Shown here one piece after another: positions 11,402 to 23,698 of a stretch of DNA of 64,000 bases. Origin of the DNA: Nannobrachium achirus (lineage: Eukaryota > Chordata > Actinopteri > Myctophiformes > Myctophidae); NCBI GenBank assembly GCA_963921795.1, contig OY997653.1:28691994-28755993 (forward strand). The letters run 5' to 3'. The notes below the pieces were generated by a model, which saw nothing but the letters and a program-made list of their open reading frames with translations, was not told the DNA's origin and did not search any database. Both the position numbers and the translations under genes were made by a program. Numbering within the stretch: the stretch's first letter is position 1; the number at the start of each line of letters is the position of its first letter.

Positions 11402-11806
11402 TTAAAGGCGGATTTATACTTATTTATGCACCACGTGACGCCAGTATGTGTCCATGGTTCACAATCAGTTAAAAAAACACAGCTCTAGTAGTACCCATAC
11501 GCCAAAGTTCACAATTTGCGCCAATTATCATCAGTACCAAACATTTTGTACACTCTGTCAGTAGCCTCTGAATGTTCTCACAATATGTCAACAGTAAATG
11601 TGTTTAATACTACCCCCGACCACCTCATCTTTCAGGGTTTGGGCCATGATGTCACAGTTCCATAAGGAAGTGCTCCGTGCTGTACGCACTACGCAGGCTG
11701 TCTTGATGCATCCTTGTTGATGAGGCCGTGTGTTGAAGCATGTTCTTTTCCTAAGCCAAGCATGTGCTTTGAATTGTTTTCAATGGGAGTTCTCACACAT
11801 TTAGAG

Positions 11807-12199
11807 TAGGGATGGGACGATACACGATATTATCGTTTATCGTGATAAAAAAACACTCACGATAATCGTCTCGTGGAGATTTTAATTTATGCCCTGGGAT
11901 CAATTCACCTTTTATTTGCCGAGCTGCATATCTGGTACCACTTAAACCCTCTATAATTGGTAAAAGATACTTATAATATACATTACACACTATCAAATGT
12001 CTTTACCAAAAAATAGCTGATCTACAAGCTCTCAACGCGTCACGTTGTGGCGCGTTGTGAGCTTGTAGATCTGCTATTTTTTGGTAAATGTTCCGCCCAG
12101 GATAATGGATTTGGATTATCGTGATAATATCGTGAATTCCGATTTCTTTTGTCGCAATGATCGTGATATGGAATGTTCATATCGTCCCTCCCATCCCTA
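11807..12199. mobile_element. hAT-type MITE, TAGGGATGGGACGATA family, copy 2
   Basis: A perfect 8-bp duplication ATTTAGAG lies at 11799-11806 and 12200-12207. Ends TAGGGATGGGACGATA and TCCCATCCCTA. The central hairpin (12002-12088) extends into host bases as TTTACCAAAA / TTTTGGTAAA, a variant of the TTTGCCA seen in copy 1. Confidence 0.9.
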
Positions 12200-12528
12200 A
12201 TTTAGAGTATGCAACAAACAGCAGCAGCGTTGTCCCCGTTATGACCGCTGACATGCTCCAAAAGGTTGAAAAACCTATTCATCATGTCAGCTTCATCTTT
12301 AAGGAGCAGCACGGCCCCTGGAGTCTAGAACAGAATAAAAAACAGAATGAACTTGAAGCTTTGCTTTTCGGCCTTCAGAGGGTAACAGGAATGCACATAA
12401 ATACAACAAGATAGAGTTAACTAGGACAGTAGACCTCTTCTCACAATGGCCTCTTGCCATGGCCCAATTCCTTTGTCTGGAAGAGGGTCATTAGGTTGTG
12501 CCTTATGGGTGCAACCCATAGGGCTGTC

Positions 12529-12917
12529 ACGATATGACATTTTACATGACGATTAATTGTCACTCAATTAATTGGCGATTAACGATTTAATTGTCTTTTG
12601 TCGTTGATAATTACATTTCTGTTGGCTTTTAGGCTTTGAAGTTGTACATGGTAGATATGACACATAACCTAAATATACAAAGAAATTACTGACATATTTG
12701 ACAACTTACTACTTAAAAAATAACTTTGATAGTGGAAATAGCCGATCTACAAGCTCACAACGCGCCGCGATGCGACGCGCTGTGAGCTTGTAGATCTGCT
12801 ATTTCCACTATTTCGGAAATTTTTCAACATTCACGATTATGACGATTATGACAAAATAATTGCGATAATGTCGAATAATCACGATTAGACGATTATGTAA
12901 TAATTGTGACAGCCCTA
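12529..12917. mobile_element. hAT-type MITE, TAGGGCTGTCACGAT family
   Basis: A perfect 8-bp duplication GCAACCCA lies at 12521-12528 and 12918-12925. Ends TAGGGCTGTCACGAT and TTGTGACAGCCCTA. The central hairpin at 12729-12811 has host-like flanks ATAGTGG / CCACTAT in inverted order. Confidence 0.9.
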
Positions 12918-13162
12918 GCAACCCATGTAGCCTTTTCTCTCTTGAATGTACAAATATGCATGTCTCTACAGACACCAAATTGTAGCAGGCATTGACACTA
13001 AGGCTTGCCCACCTGCCCCCCCGGCAGGTAAATAAAACTTTATGGCTGGTGAAGTTTCCTTTCAGGTTGCCCACCGGGCAAGTGCTCATTTGAGAGTGGA
13101 CGTATAACCAGCAAGACTCCCTAATCGGGAGATAAGCGACTGTCACGTAACATACACAAACT

Positions 13163-13575
13163 TTAGAGGCCGCGACCCCCAACATAATCATATTTTAACT
13201 AGGGACCCCCCCACCCCACCCTGACAAGCACTAAGAGTTGAGGAATTACATTTTGTATAACACGATTCTACATGCTCACAACGCATCGCAGCGCAAGGCG
13301 TTGAGAGTATGTAGATCTGCTATTTTCACAATTTCAGCCTCTAATATTTGACAATTTGGCCAATGTTTAATTTGTCATTTTAGAGGTAGTAAAAAGTCCT
13401 TAAATTTTCACTTTAGAAATGTGCAGATACCCTCTCTATACACTTTAAACTTTGTTGGTTTGTTTACTGTTGAGTGAGAAAACAATGTTGCATATTAAGC
13501 TAATCATCTGGGGACCCCCCAAAATTAATTGGGGACCCCCCCTGGGGGTCCTGACCCACAAGTTGAGAACCACTG
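13163..13575 (-). mobile_element. hAT-type MITE, CAGTGGTTCTCAAC family, damaged copy
   Basis: The inverted end AGTTGAGAACCACTG is at 13561-13575; the far end is diverged. It is collinear with 15000-15430 in opposite orientation. The hairpin at 13262-13327 carries the ACATGC variant of the arm. Confidence 0.7.
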
Positions 13576-14305
13576 CCGTAAAGGAAGCTATCGCAGTATT
13601 CGAGTCTGGATGTGATGAAGGCATGGAAGAGTGTCTCTGCAGCAGTTTGGGATAAACGTCAAGCAGGATGTCAAGGAAAAAGCTGGGTTAGTCGTAACCA
13701 TTAGCATCCATTTTCCTTTTTTTTTAAAGAGCAATGACGAGCAAGAAGGGCTCTGTGCAAAATGATATTCTGCAGTTCGTTAAGCTATTGCAGCAAAAAA
13801 ACAAATAATGCTATTTTTAGGATGTTTTTTTATTATAATCACGAAGCCCCATTGGATGCTGGTAAAGACTATGCGAGTCCCTACGTCTGTCAGGTGACTT
13901 GGCTCCTATACAGCACCGTCTAACAGCCAATGTTATTATGAGGCAGAGCAGCACTTCTTCCCTCTTGTGTCCTACCTCTGAGTCTGAGCGGGGAAGCAGG
14001 TGCATGAGCAATACGGCAAGATGCTCTGATTAGGAAAGAGCTGCATTCTCTGCCCACTCATCCTTTTGGATGCTGCATCTCCCAAATCGCCACAAGGATG
14101 TTGGTAATCTCTGCATGTTGGCCTGGCCAGTCAGATGGAATCAGCAGGGTGAATTCCTGTCTTTCCTGGCACCCAACCGTGAAATGTTGCAGGCTGCAAT
14201 TCTTTGCCATGCTATCGAGATGAATAGTATTTCTGTTGCACCTATTTGAGATGTGTATTATTCTCGTTACTTTGGAGTATTCTTTCATTTTATTTTTTAT
14301 TTGAC

Positions 14306-14657
14306 CAGTAGTGGAAAAGGTAGTCAAATTCTTTACTTAAGTAAAAGTAATAATACGGCAATGTAGAAATACTGTAGAAATACTGTTACAAGTTAATGTC
14401 AGGAATTCAAAATGTACTTGAGTAAAAAAAATAAGTATTGGCATCAAGTACAAAATGTTTGAAAATAGCAGATCTACAAGCTCACAACGCGTCGCACGCG
14501 ACACGTTGCGAGCTTGTAGATCGGCTATTTTCAAATGGCCCAGGTATAAAATAGGGTAAAAGTACTGAAAACTGAAAATACTCAAATAAAGTAAAAATAC
14601 CTAAAAATTGTACTTAAGTACAGTTGAGTAGATCTACTTAGTTACTTTACACCACTG
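14306..14657. mobile_element. hAT-type MITE, CAGTRGTGKAAA family, copy 1
   Basis: A perfect 8-bp duplication TATTTGAC lies at 14298-14305 and 14658-14665. Ends CAGTAGTGGAAAAGGTA and TTACTTTACACCACTG. The central hairpin (14458-14535) extends to TTTGAAAA / TTTTCAAA. Confidence 0.9.
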
Positions 14658-14999
14658 TATTTGACAGGCCTGAAAGAAATGCATAATGTAAATTGTAACG
14701 ATGCTATGTACAGTACTTCTGAGAACAGTATTGTCGTACATTCAAAATATACTAAATTAGCTTATTTTTGTTGCCAATCATGCATCTTCCCCATGGAAGT
14801 TCTGGGCTTCTTAGAAAATATAGCCAGTTCACATCGCCTGAAAATAGTCTAACATCCAGTGCATAAATGCAGCATTATGGCATGAATCCAGATTCCCGGG
14901 GGTGCAGAGGATGCGACTGGCTGCGCCTGCAGGACTCCCACAGCCAATTACAGTGTTTTATCTTGCAACATACATTATTATTGCATCCCTGTATTAGTG

Positions 15000-15430
15000 C
15001 AGTGGTTCTCAACCTGTGGGTCGGGACCCCCAGGGGGGTCCCCAAATTATTTTTGGGGATCCCCAGATGATTAGCTTAATGTGCAACATTTTTTCTCACT
15101 CAACAGTAAACAAACCAACATAAAGTTTAAGTGTACATGCATATTTCTAAGGTGATTTTTTTTAGGACTTTTTAATACTCTAAAATGACAAATTAAACAT
15201 TGGCCAGATTGTCAAATATTAGAGGTAGAAATTGTGAAAATAGCAGATCTACATGCTCACAACCCCTCGCAACGTGAGGCGTTGTGAGCATGTAGATCTG
15301 CTATTTTCAAGATATAACCGTGTTATACAAAATGTAATGCCTCAACTCTTAGTGCTCATCAGGGTGTGGGTTCACCAGTTAAAATATGATTATTTTGGGG
15401 GTCGCGGCCTGAAAAGGTTGAGAACAACTG
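15000..15430 (+). mobile_element. hAT-type MITE, CAGTGGTTCTCAAC family, intact copy
   Basis: A perfect 8-bp duplication TATTAGTG lies at 14992-14999 and 15431-15438. Ends CAGTGGTTCTCAAC and GTTGAGAACAACTG. The central hairpin (15235-15308) has both arms changed to ACATGC / GCATGT. Confidence 0.9.
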
Positions 15431-15637
15431 TATTAGTGGACAGTTCAAAATGTAAACTTTGTGGCCCCAATTCAGGTAATATTTTTAGAGAATGTAGTGC
15501 TACAGGTCGTCTTGCCATTTATTGCAGGCAAATGTTTTAGAAGTGTCATAACTTCAATATTTTTGAAAACACAATTCTTTTGCATTGGTTGTATTTTGAT
15601 AGTTATTTTAGGGGTGTTTGGTATGTATTTCATAACA

Positions 15638-15882
15638 GCATATCGTCGTTGTCGTGTGGAAACCTTGTATGTCAAACACTGTTCGTTTTTATCATTTAAT
15701 TTTTTTTACTAAACTAGTGAAAACAGCCGATCGCGGTGCGAGGCGTTGTGTGCTTGTAGATCTGCTGTTTTCACTACTTTTGTGCGACAGCCTTGTCTGA
15801 TGAAGCAGGGCTTTACTTCGCGAAAAAACGTACACATTTGAAACTTGGAGATACAAGGTTTCTGCCCGACAATGACGATATG
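15638..15882. mobile_element. MITE, GTCGTGTGGAAACC family
   Basis: Left end GCATATCGTCGTTGTC and right end GACAATGACGATATGC are inverted. In the central hairpin (15716-15774) most of the left arm is deleted. Confidence 0.75.
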
Positions 15883-15889
15883 CTACTTT

Positions 15890-17519
15890 TTTGATGTATT
15901 TTAGCCTATCCCTGCTTGACAGCATGTCACACCAGGGTGTGTTCTAAACACACGTCAGTGAGAGTGCCGCTCCTGCAGAGTACCAGTAGCCCAATTAATA
16001 ATAATCTCCTCAACCCAACACAGAATTTCTGGCTCATCAAGTGAGCTCTGCTGCTGCCAAGTTAAATTGCAGCTCAGCCCGGCTATGTTGCTTCGGGTTT
16101 ATCAAGCCCCTCTGTTGTGGTTTAGTTGCGTATTTGATTTTGAAAGCCCGTCTGGCGACATCCTCAGGGCAAGTATTGTAGCGTGATAACTTGAGTGCAA
16201 ATAGCAGCCTGGCTGTTTCTGAAGTTGCGTCCACAAAGTGAGCTGGTAAGAAATGTATGGCTGCTGGCGTGAGGATTTGCCTTGGGAATTGTGCCACTGT
16301 TTGAGATGAGCCAACTTCTAAAATAGTGTAACTTCTGTGCTTTGCATAGGCCACATAATTGTGCACCACTCTTTCAATGATGCCTCTTCCCATCTGCTAA
16401 TCTATAAATCTTATAATATTTGCTGATGGGTAATCAAACTCTTAAGAGCTTGTTTCTTTGATATTCCTAACATTTGAAGATAAGCCCCACGTTCCAATAA
16501 CTTCAATTGTATTATTACACGATTTTGTAACCCATTTTTCACCCAGTGCCATTTGCCTAAGCTGTAATCCTGGGCACTGCTTTCCCTCTGCCTACCTGGG
16601 GAGAGCCCCGAACTGAGCTCATGCTTCCTTCAGTGCATGAGGAGTGAGCACGCCGCTTCTTATCACCTGACAGGGGGAGCTTCCCTGGTTGGACGTAGCG
16701 CGTGGAAGGAACACGAGTATTCCAGTTCCTTTCCCCTCCATGAGGCAGGGGGAGGCATTATAGAGACCAGGATTACTGCATGTTTTTGTGAGGGTATCTG
16801 CCCTAGGGGACACGGGGAGAACATGCAAACGCCACACAGAAAGGCCCTTTTTGCCAACCCCACCTAGGGTGTGTGCGCTGATTTTGAACTTCCATTCCAT
16901 ACCCATATCGTTTTTATTCTCTGAAATATTTAGCAAATTGTGTTTGAGCAGGTGTGCAATGGATGAGTTAGACCAGTAATTAGGGTGTGATGCTTTGGAG
17001 CCTTTAGTTTAGAGGAATGCAAAATGGGATTTGGAGTTGTTATTTGAGCGGAAACAAACAAATAGTGATTCTTTTGCAGACATCTTCATGGCAACTCAAT
17101 ATTTGTTGCCGATGCTTTTGATTCAGATTTTCACAATTGATGCGAATGCTTCCAGCCTTCACCATTCTATGCATAGTTACTTCAAATGTACAGCTTGTGT
17201 GTAAATCTAAATGGGGGGGGGGGGGGGGACAAACATAATATACATCTTAATATACAGCTCACACACTGCAGCCTTTTAAATACAGACAAATTGCTCTATT
17301 CTATCCTATTCAACAGTACTGAAATAACTTTATCTAACATGTAGGCCACACAAAGAGCTGAAACTAATTTGTCTAAACAACATAAAACACCCACTTTGAC
17401 TAATAATTGTTAAATTCAGATCTCAATTTCACATGCACATTATTTTCAGTGATGAATGTACATTATGTTAATTATGCTTTGACTCATGGGTTTCTGTGAA
17501 TCTTTTTTTTTTTTTGCAG
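15890..17519. other. no gene recognised; LINE-like segment and poly-G run
   Basis: A 118-codon minus-strand ORF (16037-16393) resembles nothing I know and has no splice context. The stretch near 16810-16852 (ACACGGGGAGAACATGCAAA followed by CCACACAGAAAGG) matches a motif common in fish LINE fragments. A G-run lies at about 17213-17228. Confidence 0.5.
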
Positions 17520-17980
17520 GTGCCTCTCTGGAGAAGAACAAGGGGAGTTTGGAGCCTCAGGAGAAGCTAAATGAGCACAGCCCCAGCCCAGATGAAAGAG
17601 ATGGAGCCACCAACTCATCTCGGTGACCTGTGACCCACCATGCTCTCTCTGGACCAGCCCTCGAGGGGCACCGCTCCCCTGACGTGGGCTCTTACTCAGA
17701 CATAGATCTGAAACACTGTATGACCTTGCTTTGGAGACGGTATCAGCTTGTTTAGACTATGATGACACTTTGTCAGCGCATTGGTGAGGCCAACCTCTTA
17801 CTCAACACCCAGAGCACTCTGAAGACAGTTTAAAATCACTAGATCACCTTTCCTGAAAGACAAGACGGCATTGTTTAGCATCACTTCAGCTTGTCAATGA
17901 GGCCGGACCATGGCTGCTGCTGATCCCCGTAGCAAAACCTCCTGGATGACGATGTTGGGAGCAGATTGAGCGAGTGGACG
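17520..17980 (+). promoter_or_regulatory. extl3: extl3 5'-leader part of the first coding exon
   Basis: A strong acceptor (long T tract then GCAG) ends at 17519, so the exon should begin at 17520 and at least one untranslated exon should lie upstream. The 461-nt leader has several short upstream ORFs that end before the main start: 17571-17633 (20 codons), 17640-17705 (21 codons) and 17910-17969 (19 codons), plus smaller ones. Such leaders often limit translation; that is an inference here. Confidence 0.65.
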
Positions 17981-20116
17981 ATGCAGCGTAACGGCGGCGG
18001 GGTGGGGGCCGGCGGGCAGCCGTGGGTGCTGCGCCGCGTGCGCCTCACCTGGCTCAGCTTCATGCTCTTCTTCATCCTGGTCTTCTTCCCGCTCATCGCC
18101 CACTACTACCTCACCACCATCGATGAGGCGGGCCCCGACAAGCGCATCTTCGGCCCGCGCCCCGGCGGCGAGCTGTGCGAGGCCAAGCACGTGCAGGACC
18201 TTTGCCGCATCCGTGAGTCGGTCAGCGAGGAGCTGTTGCAGCTGGAGGCCAAGAGGCAGGAGCTGAACGGGGAGATTGCGCGGCTCAACCTGCGCATCGA
18301 GGCCTGCAAGCGCAGCATCGACAGCGCCAAGCAGGACCTGCTGCAGCTCAAGAACGTCATCAGCCAGACGGAGCACTCCTACAAGGAGCTCATGGCGCAA
18401 AACCAGCCCAAGCTCTCGCTGCCCGTCAGGTTGCTGCCAGACAAGGACGACCCTGGGCTGCCCCCGCCCAAGTCTGCCCGCTCCTGCCGCCTTCGCTCCT
18501 GCTTCGACTACGCCCGCTGCCCGCTGACCTCTGGGTTCCCAGTGTATGTCTACGACACGGCCTCCTATCCCTGGGGGGAACACATCGACCCGCTTGTCAG
18601 GCAGGCCTTCACAGCGGCAGTAAAGAGTAACATTTATATAACCGATAACCCCAGCGTCGCATGTCTGTACATGGTGCTGGTAGGGGAGCTACAGGAGTTC
18701 CCCTCCGCCCCGCTCCAACCTCCTTCCGAGCTGGAGAAACAGCTGAAGGCTCTTCCCTACTGGAGGTCTGACGGCCACAACCATCTGCTGGTGCACCTCT
18801 CCAGAAAGTCCATGACACAGAACTTCTTGTATAACGTGAGCACGGGGCGCGCCGCCGTGGCTCAGTCCACCTTCCTGGAGCAGCAGTACCGCGAGGGCTT
18901 TGACCTGGTCGTGTCCCCGCTGGTCCACGCCCTCTCGGAGCCCAATTTCCTGGAGGTGCCCCCGCAGGTCCCCGTCAAGAGGAAATACCTGTTCACCTTC
19001 CAGGGGGAGAGGGTGGAGTCGCTGAGGAGCAGCCTGCAGGAGGCCCCGCCGCAGTCGTTCGAGGAGGAGATGGAAGGGGACCCGCCGGCCGACTACGACG
19101 ACCGCATCATTGGCACCCTGAAGGCGGTGCAGGACAGCCACCTGGACCAGGTGCTGGTGGAGTTCACCTGTAAGAGCCCCCGGCCCAGCCTGGCCACGGA
19201 GTGGGCCCTGTGTGGCGAGAGAGAGGAGAGGCTGGAGGTCCTCAAGGCTTCCACTTTTGCCTTGGTGATCGCTCCCGGCGACGGACAGCTGGTGGCCTCG
19301 GCAGGGTGTGGGATGAGGCTGTTCGAAGCCCTGGAGGTGGGGGCCATCCCGGTGGTGCTGGGGGACCACTCCAGGCTGCCGTACCATCACCTCATACGCT
19401 GGAGCGAGGCGGCCATTCTGGTCCCCAAGCCTCGCATCACGGAGCTCCACTTCCTGCTTCGCAGCCTATCAGACAATGACCTGCTGGCCATGAGGCGGCA
19501 AGGCCGCTTTCTGTGGGAGACCTACTTCTCCACCTCGGAGAACGTCCTCAGCACGATACTGGCCAGCGTCAGAACCGGCATCCAAGTTCCGGCCGCTCCC
19601 ATCCGAGAAGAGCCCGCGCAGGAGATTCCCCACAAGGCCGGGAAGTTGGCGGGAACCGACGCCAACCTGGCCGACAACGGTGACCTGGACCTGGGTCCCG
19701 TGGAGACGGAGCCTCCGTACGCCTCGCCACGCTTCCTCCGCAACTTCACGTACACGGCCGCGGACACCTACAGAGCGTGGAACCGTGCGCCAGGTCCTTT
19801 CCACCTTTTCCCCCACACCCCTCTGGACCCGGTTCTGCCCTCCGAGGCCAAGTTCCTGGGCTCCGGTACGGGCTTCAGGCCCATCGGCGGAGGCACGGGA
19901 GGCTCTGGGAAGGAGTTCCAGGCGGCCCTGGGAGGCAACGTGCCCCGGGAGCAGTTCACCGTGGTCATGCTGACGTACGAGAGGGAGGAGGTGCTGATGA
20001 ACTCCCTGGAGAGGCTCAACGGGCTGCCGTACCTCAACAAGGTGGTGGTGGTTTGGAACTCGCCCAAGCCTCCCTCAGAAGACCTGCTGTGGCCAGACAT
20101 CGGGCTGCCTATTGTG
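17981..20116 (+). CDS. extl3: extl3 coding exon 1 (residues 1-712)
   Basis: Exostosin-like 3 is the Golgi glycosyltransferase that adds the first GlcNAc to the linker tetrasaccharide and so commits a proteoglycan to heparan sulfate. The 712 codons seen here give a basic N-tail, one membrane anchor (about residues 22-45, [20 protein letters not shown], type II), a heptad-like stalk (about 72-150), the exostosin GT47 region (about 170-500), and the start of the GT64 domain ([10 protein letters not shown] near 657). The ATG at 17981 (MQRNGGG) was chosen; the frame is open a few codons upstream, but only from a TTG. Similarity to human EXTL3 is very high in the stalk and in the GT64 start. The donor is ATTGTG|GTGAGT, phase 0. 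The joined gene encodes 915 aa against about 919 in human. The exon is markedly GC-rich compared with its introns. Confidence 0.97.
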
Positions 20117-21009
20117 GTGAGTGAGTTGTTTGCTGTTGTGTAACCAATTAGACGAGGGAATTGTGGAGATGTGGATCAGCATGCCTTGTTAATTTTACAA
20201 GAGATATGTAGCAATTTGTTTTGTTGACATTTGGTGTCTGGGTTCCTCAGAAAAGGAATTTAATCTTTGAAGCTCCGGCGCTCTCTGTACCTCTGTCTCC
20301 CTGAAATGCAAATGAGGTAACAGCTTTATATGCTGCCATCTCAGAGGCAGTGCGTAGGTGTATTACATACAGCTGATTGAATCAGGTTTCTGTTTGAAGA
20401 TTTAATTTCAATGCCAAATTAAAGCATCCTAAAAAAGAGTTGGAACAAATGTAATGCACAAGAATTAAGCCTAAGAAATCAAATAATCATATCGCTCTGT
20501 AAGCTAGGGAGAGAAACATTACTGGTGATAATTGGTTGCAACACGTGAACTGAGGGGGTTGAGATCATTAATGACGTTTTTCTGGATCATCAACAGTGTG
20601 GGTTTATCTTTAGAATTCTCACTGCACTTACAATGTGATGAAGTAAGAAAGAGAAATATATGTTCTTGGTTTTGTTTTAAGGACTGATCTAGTCCAATTT
20701 GATAGGCACCAGTACTACCACTGCTGCAAAAGACTCTGGGATATATATTTTGTTTTCATGGTATTGTCACTAAAAGCACGAGTGTCTCCGATTATCAGCT
20801 AAAGTATTTCACATCCTGCTCCAAAGATCAGAGTGTTGGCAAAGATTCAGAAATGGAACAAAGGCATAGTGTACAGTATGTCATGCTGTGAGACAATATC
20901 ATTCACTAGTAACAACTACAGTATATCATGTATCTAGCTGCTCTGCACCTGTGAAAACCCAATGACAAGAATTGCGTGTTCCATAACCTCCCTTGTACGT
21001 AGGTTGTGC

Positions 21010-21903
21010 TAGGGGTGGGAAATATGGTGATAAATATTGTTGAGACGATACAATGTCTCGACGATATCTTTTCAGAGATACAGTATATATCGTGATACAA
21101 TGAGAGAGCCTTATAAAAAAATCCTGTTGAAATGTTAATACAGAGATTCATTGCAGAATCCATTAAAACAAGCATTTGTATCTAAATCAGTAGTTCTCAA
21201 ACTTTAAAATGTCAAGGTCTCCCCTTGACCCTTACGGGTCCCTTGACCCTTACAGGTCCATTTGGTTTCATTTGTATACTGTCAGAGTTACATACTTGTA
21301 AGGATCAATTTAGACCTCTAGAAAGGAACCCAGAGAGTCCATCCATGGACCCCACTTTGAGGACAACTAGTCTAAATGGTCTGTTAACCCTTTTTCTTTT
21401 AGTTTTTGCTACCTTGTACTGTAGGTGGTTCTACTGTTAAGTAACTTGAAAAATAACCATAAAAACCGACATGAACAAGAATCGTGATAAGATTGTGTAT
21501 TGTGGGCGCCCGCTGGCCTGGTGGTCAAGGCGCATACCACATACTAGGCTATGATGCTGGCGTCGCCGGTTTGATTCCCGATCCGGACAACCTTTGTCAT
21601 TCCCCATCTCTCTCCCCATTTCCTGTCAGTCTACTGTCCTATCGAATAAAGGCATAAAAAGCCCCAAAAAAACAAAGCTTTAAGATTGTGTATTGTGATA
21701 CAGCTTGGGAAAACATTGTGCTATTCTATTTTTCCATCTGGCCCACCCCTAGGTTGTGATATTGTATTTTTCCATCTGGCCCACCCCTAGGTTGTGATAT
21801 TGTATTTTTCCATCTGGCCCACCCCTAGGTTGTGATATTGTATTTTTCCATCTGGCCCACCCCTAGGTTGTGATATTGTATTTTTCCATCTGGCCCACCC
21901 CTA
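21010..21903. mobile_element. hAT-type element inserted at the extl3 splice acceptor
   Basis: Ends TAGGGGTGGG (21010-21019) and CCCACCCCTA (21894-21903) are perfect inverted partners. The flanks GGTTGTGC at 21002-21009 and 21904-21911 are identical, giving an 8-bp target duplication. The right copy contains the acceptor G and the first seven bases of extl3 coding exon 2. The interior holds a segment from TTCTCAAACTTT, a tRNA SINE and the 38-bp array. No transposase was seen. Confidence 0.85.
21505..21680 (+). repeat. tRNA-derived SINE with 17-bp target duplication
   Basis: Box A-like TGGCCTGGTGGTCAAGG and box B GGTTTGATTCC, followed by a tRNA-unrelated body and an A-rich tail. A perfect 17-bp duplication TAAGATTGTGTATTGTG lies at 21488-21504 and 21681-21697. 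It is a recent-looking L1/L2-type retroposition inside the hAT element. Confidence 0.92.
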
Positions 21904-21904
21904 G
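21753..21904. repeat. 38-bp tandem array ending at the extl3 acceptor
   Basis: Four full units of 38 bp (starts 21753, 21791, 21829, 21867), each starting GTTGTG and ending CCCACCCCTAG, preceded by a partial unit. Each unit repeats the acceptor plus the first six exon bases. Confidence 0.95.
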
Positions 21905-22087
<183 letters not shown>

Positions 22088-23012
22088 TGATAGGCACTAG
22101 GGATGTTAATTGTAGTCATTTATTTTAATTGATTAATTCCTTAACACTTTGAGTGCCAGCCCCCCCTGCCCCCCGTCCCTTACCAGTGCCACCATTAGGT
22201 CCCATTCATTTCTGCCCCAATTCCAGGGAATAAATTGGAAATGATCCGATATTCACATCGGAACAAAAATGGGAGGTTTGGTAAAAGAGGATTTTTTTTT
22301 TTACCAAAAAAATTTTGGAGTGATTTCGGTGAGCGGTTTTGGAGATAGGTGCTCGAGAGTGCGCACTGCGCAAACCAGTCAATAACCTCAGAAATCTAGA
22401 TTCTGAGATATTTGAGTTCAAAGAAAAAAAACTTTAGGAAGCCATAGCAACAAATTGGTAAATGGTAACGGAACACAAGTACCCTTGACAGAAAGAATGA
22501 CATGCCTACTTTCATTATGTGCAAAAAAAGTTAAAAAAATATTGTACCATCGTCTAGTTTCAAGGGGGCAAAGTGAAAAAGTATGAAATGACTCAGAAGG
22601 TAGAAATTGCCTTACATTTTGATAGAACTATGCACTGTGAATTCACTGTGTTTTTACCTGGTCTAGAAGGTCAGGAAGACAAAAAGTCAGAAAAGCGATG
22701 TCAACCTTTTATTTTATGGCAACATCGAACCCTAACCCTGGTGAGTACCTCACACATCCAGCATGAACATATTTATGTTCAACAATATTTACAAATATTT
22801 CCAAAAAAAAAGAAATCACAAATATGACTTCACAAAAATAAAATATAACTGGATAAAAGTAAAATAAAATAAATGTGCAGCAAGTAAAGAATAAATAAAA
22901 TAATATAAAAGTCAGTACTGTACTGTACTGTATTCTCAAAAAAAGGCATTCAACAAGCCAACATTCAGGAGTCAAAGGCACCACAAATAAAGGTCAAAGA
23001 TGGTACTGTTCA

Positions 23013-23190
<178 letters not shown>

Positions 23191-23522
23191 CTCAGGTGCC
23201 TCAAAATGGCCTGGTACCTGTTCCTTGCCATTGTTCTGGGAAAGTACGGCATGGCAATGTTTTTTTGACCACTGCATGGCAATCTCCGACTTGTGAACGA
23301 TAGCTGTGAGGAAGAGAAGTCTGACTCCTCCGCTCTCGCTATCTCCGCCATCATACTGTCCTCTGCGTTGTCATTGGTCTGGTTGCAGATCGGGCTCCCA
23401 TCCTTCCTCCATCCAGTCAGACTCCACGGGCCCTGTATATGATAGAAATAAATACAAAATACTAAATGAACGTGCTTCTGTATAATTTGTATGTTCTTTA
23501 GCAAAGGCTGTCGCACAAAAGT

Positions 23523-23582
23523 AGTGAAAACAGCAGATCTACAAGCGAGGCGTTGTGTGCTTGTAGATCGGCTGTTTTCACT
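23523..23582. repeat. common hairpin repeat in a MITE remnant
   Basis: Arms AGTGAAAACAGCAGATCTAC and GTAGATCGGCTGTTTTCACT. The flanking GCTGTCGCACAAAAGT is the inner part of the GTCGGGTGGAAACC family in reverse orientation. Confidence 0.8.
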
Positions 23583-23696
23583 AGTCTAAATAATTTCAAA
23601 TGTATATATGTATATATACGTGGCCACTGAATTCTATAGGCTCTGCTTTGATACAAATTTGATACAGATTTGAGATCGATTTGATAGATTATTATG

Positions 23697-23698
<2 letters not shown>

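Larger units (their letters stand above)
20117..21904 (+). other. extl3: extl3 intron between coding exons 1 and 2
   Basis: Bounded by GTGAGT and CCCCTAG. The first 890 bp look unique. The last 894 bp are a hAT-type element with a nested SINE and a tandem array. Confidence 0.9.

Noticed and set aside
16037..16393. 118-codon minus-strand ORF
   Set aside because: No family resemblance, no splice sites and no regulatory context; expected by chance in a window of this size.
18689..19450. 253-codon minus-strand ORF, and several others over 17.9-20.1 kb
   Set aside because: Antisense or shifted frames of the GC-rich extl3 exon, which has clear homology on the plus strand.
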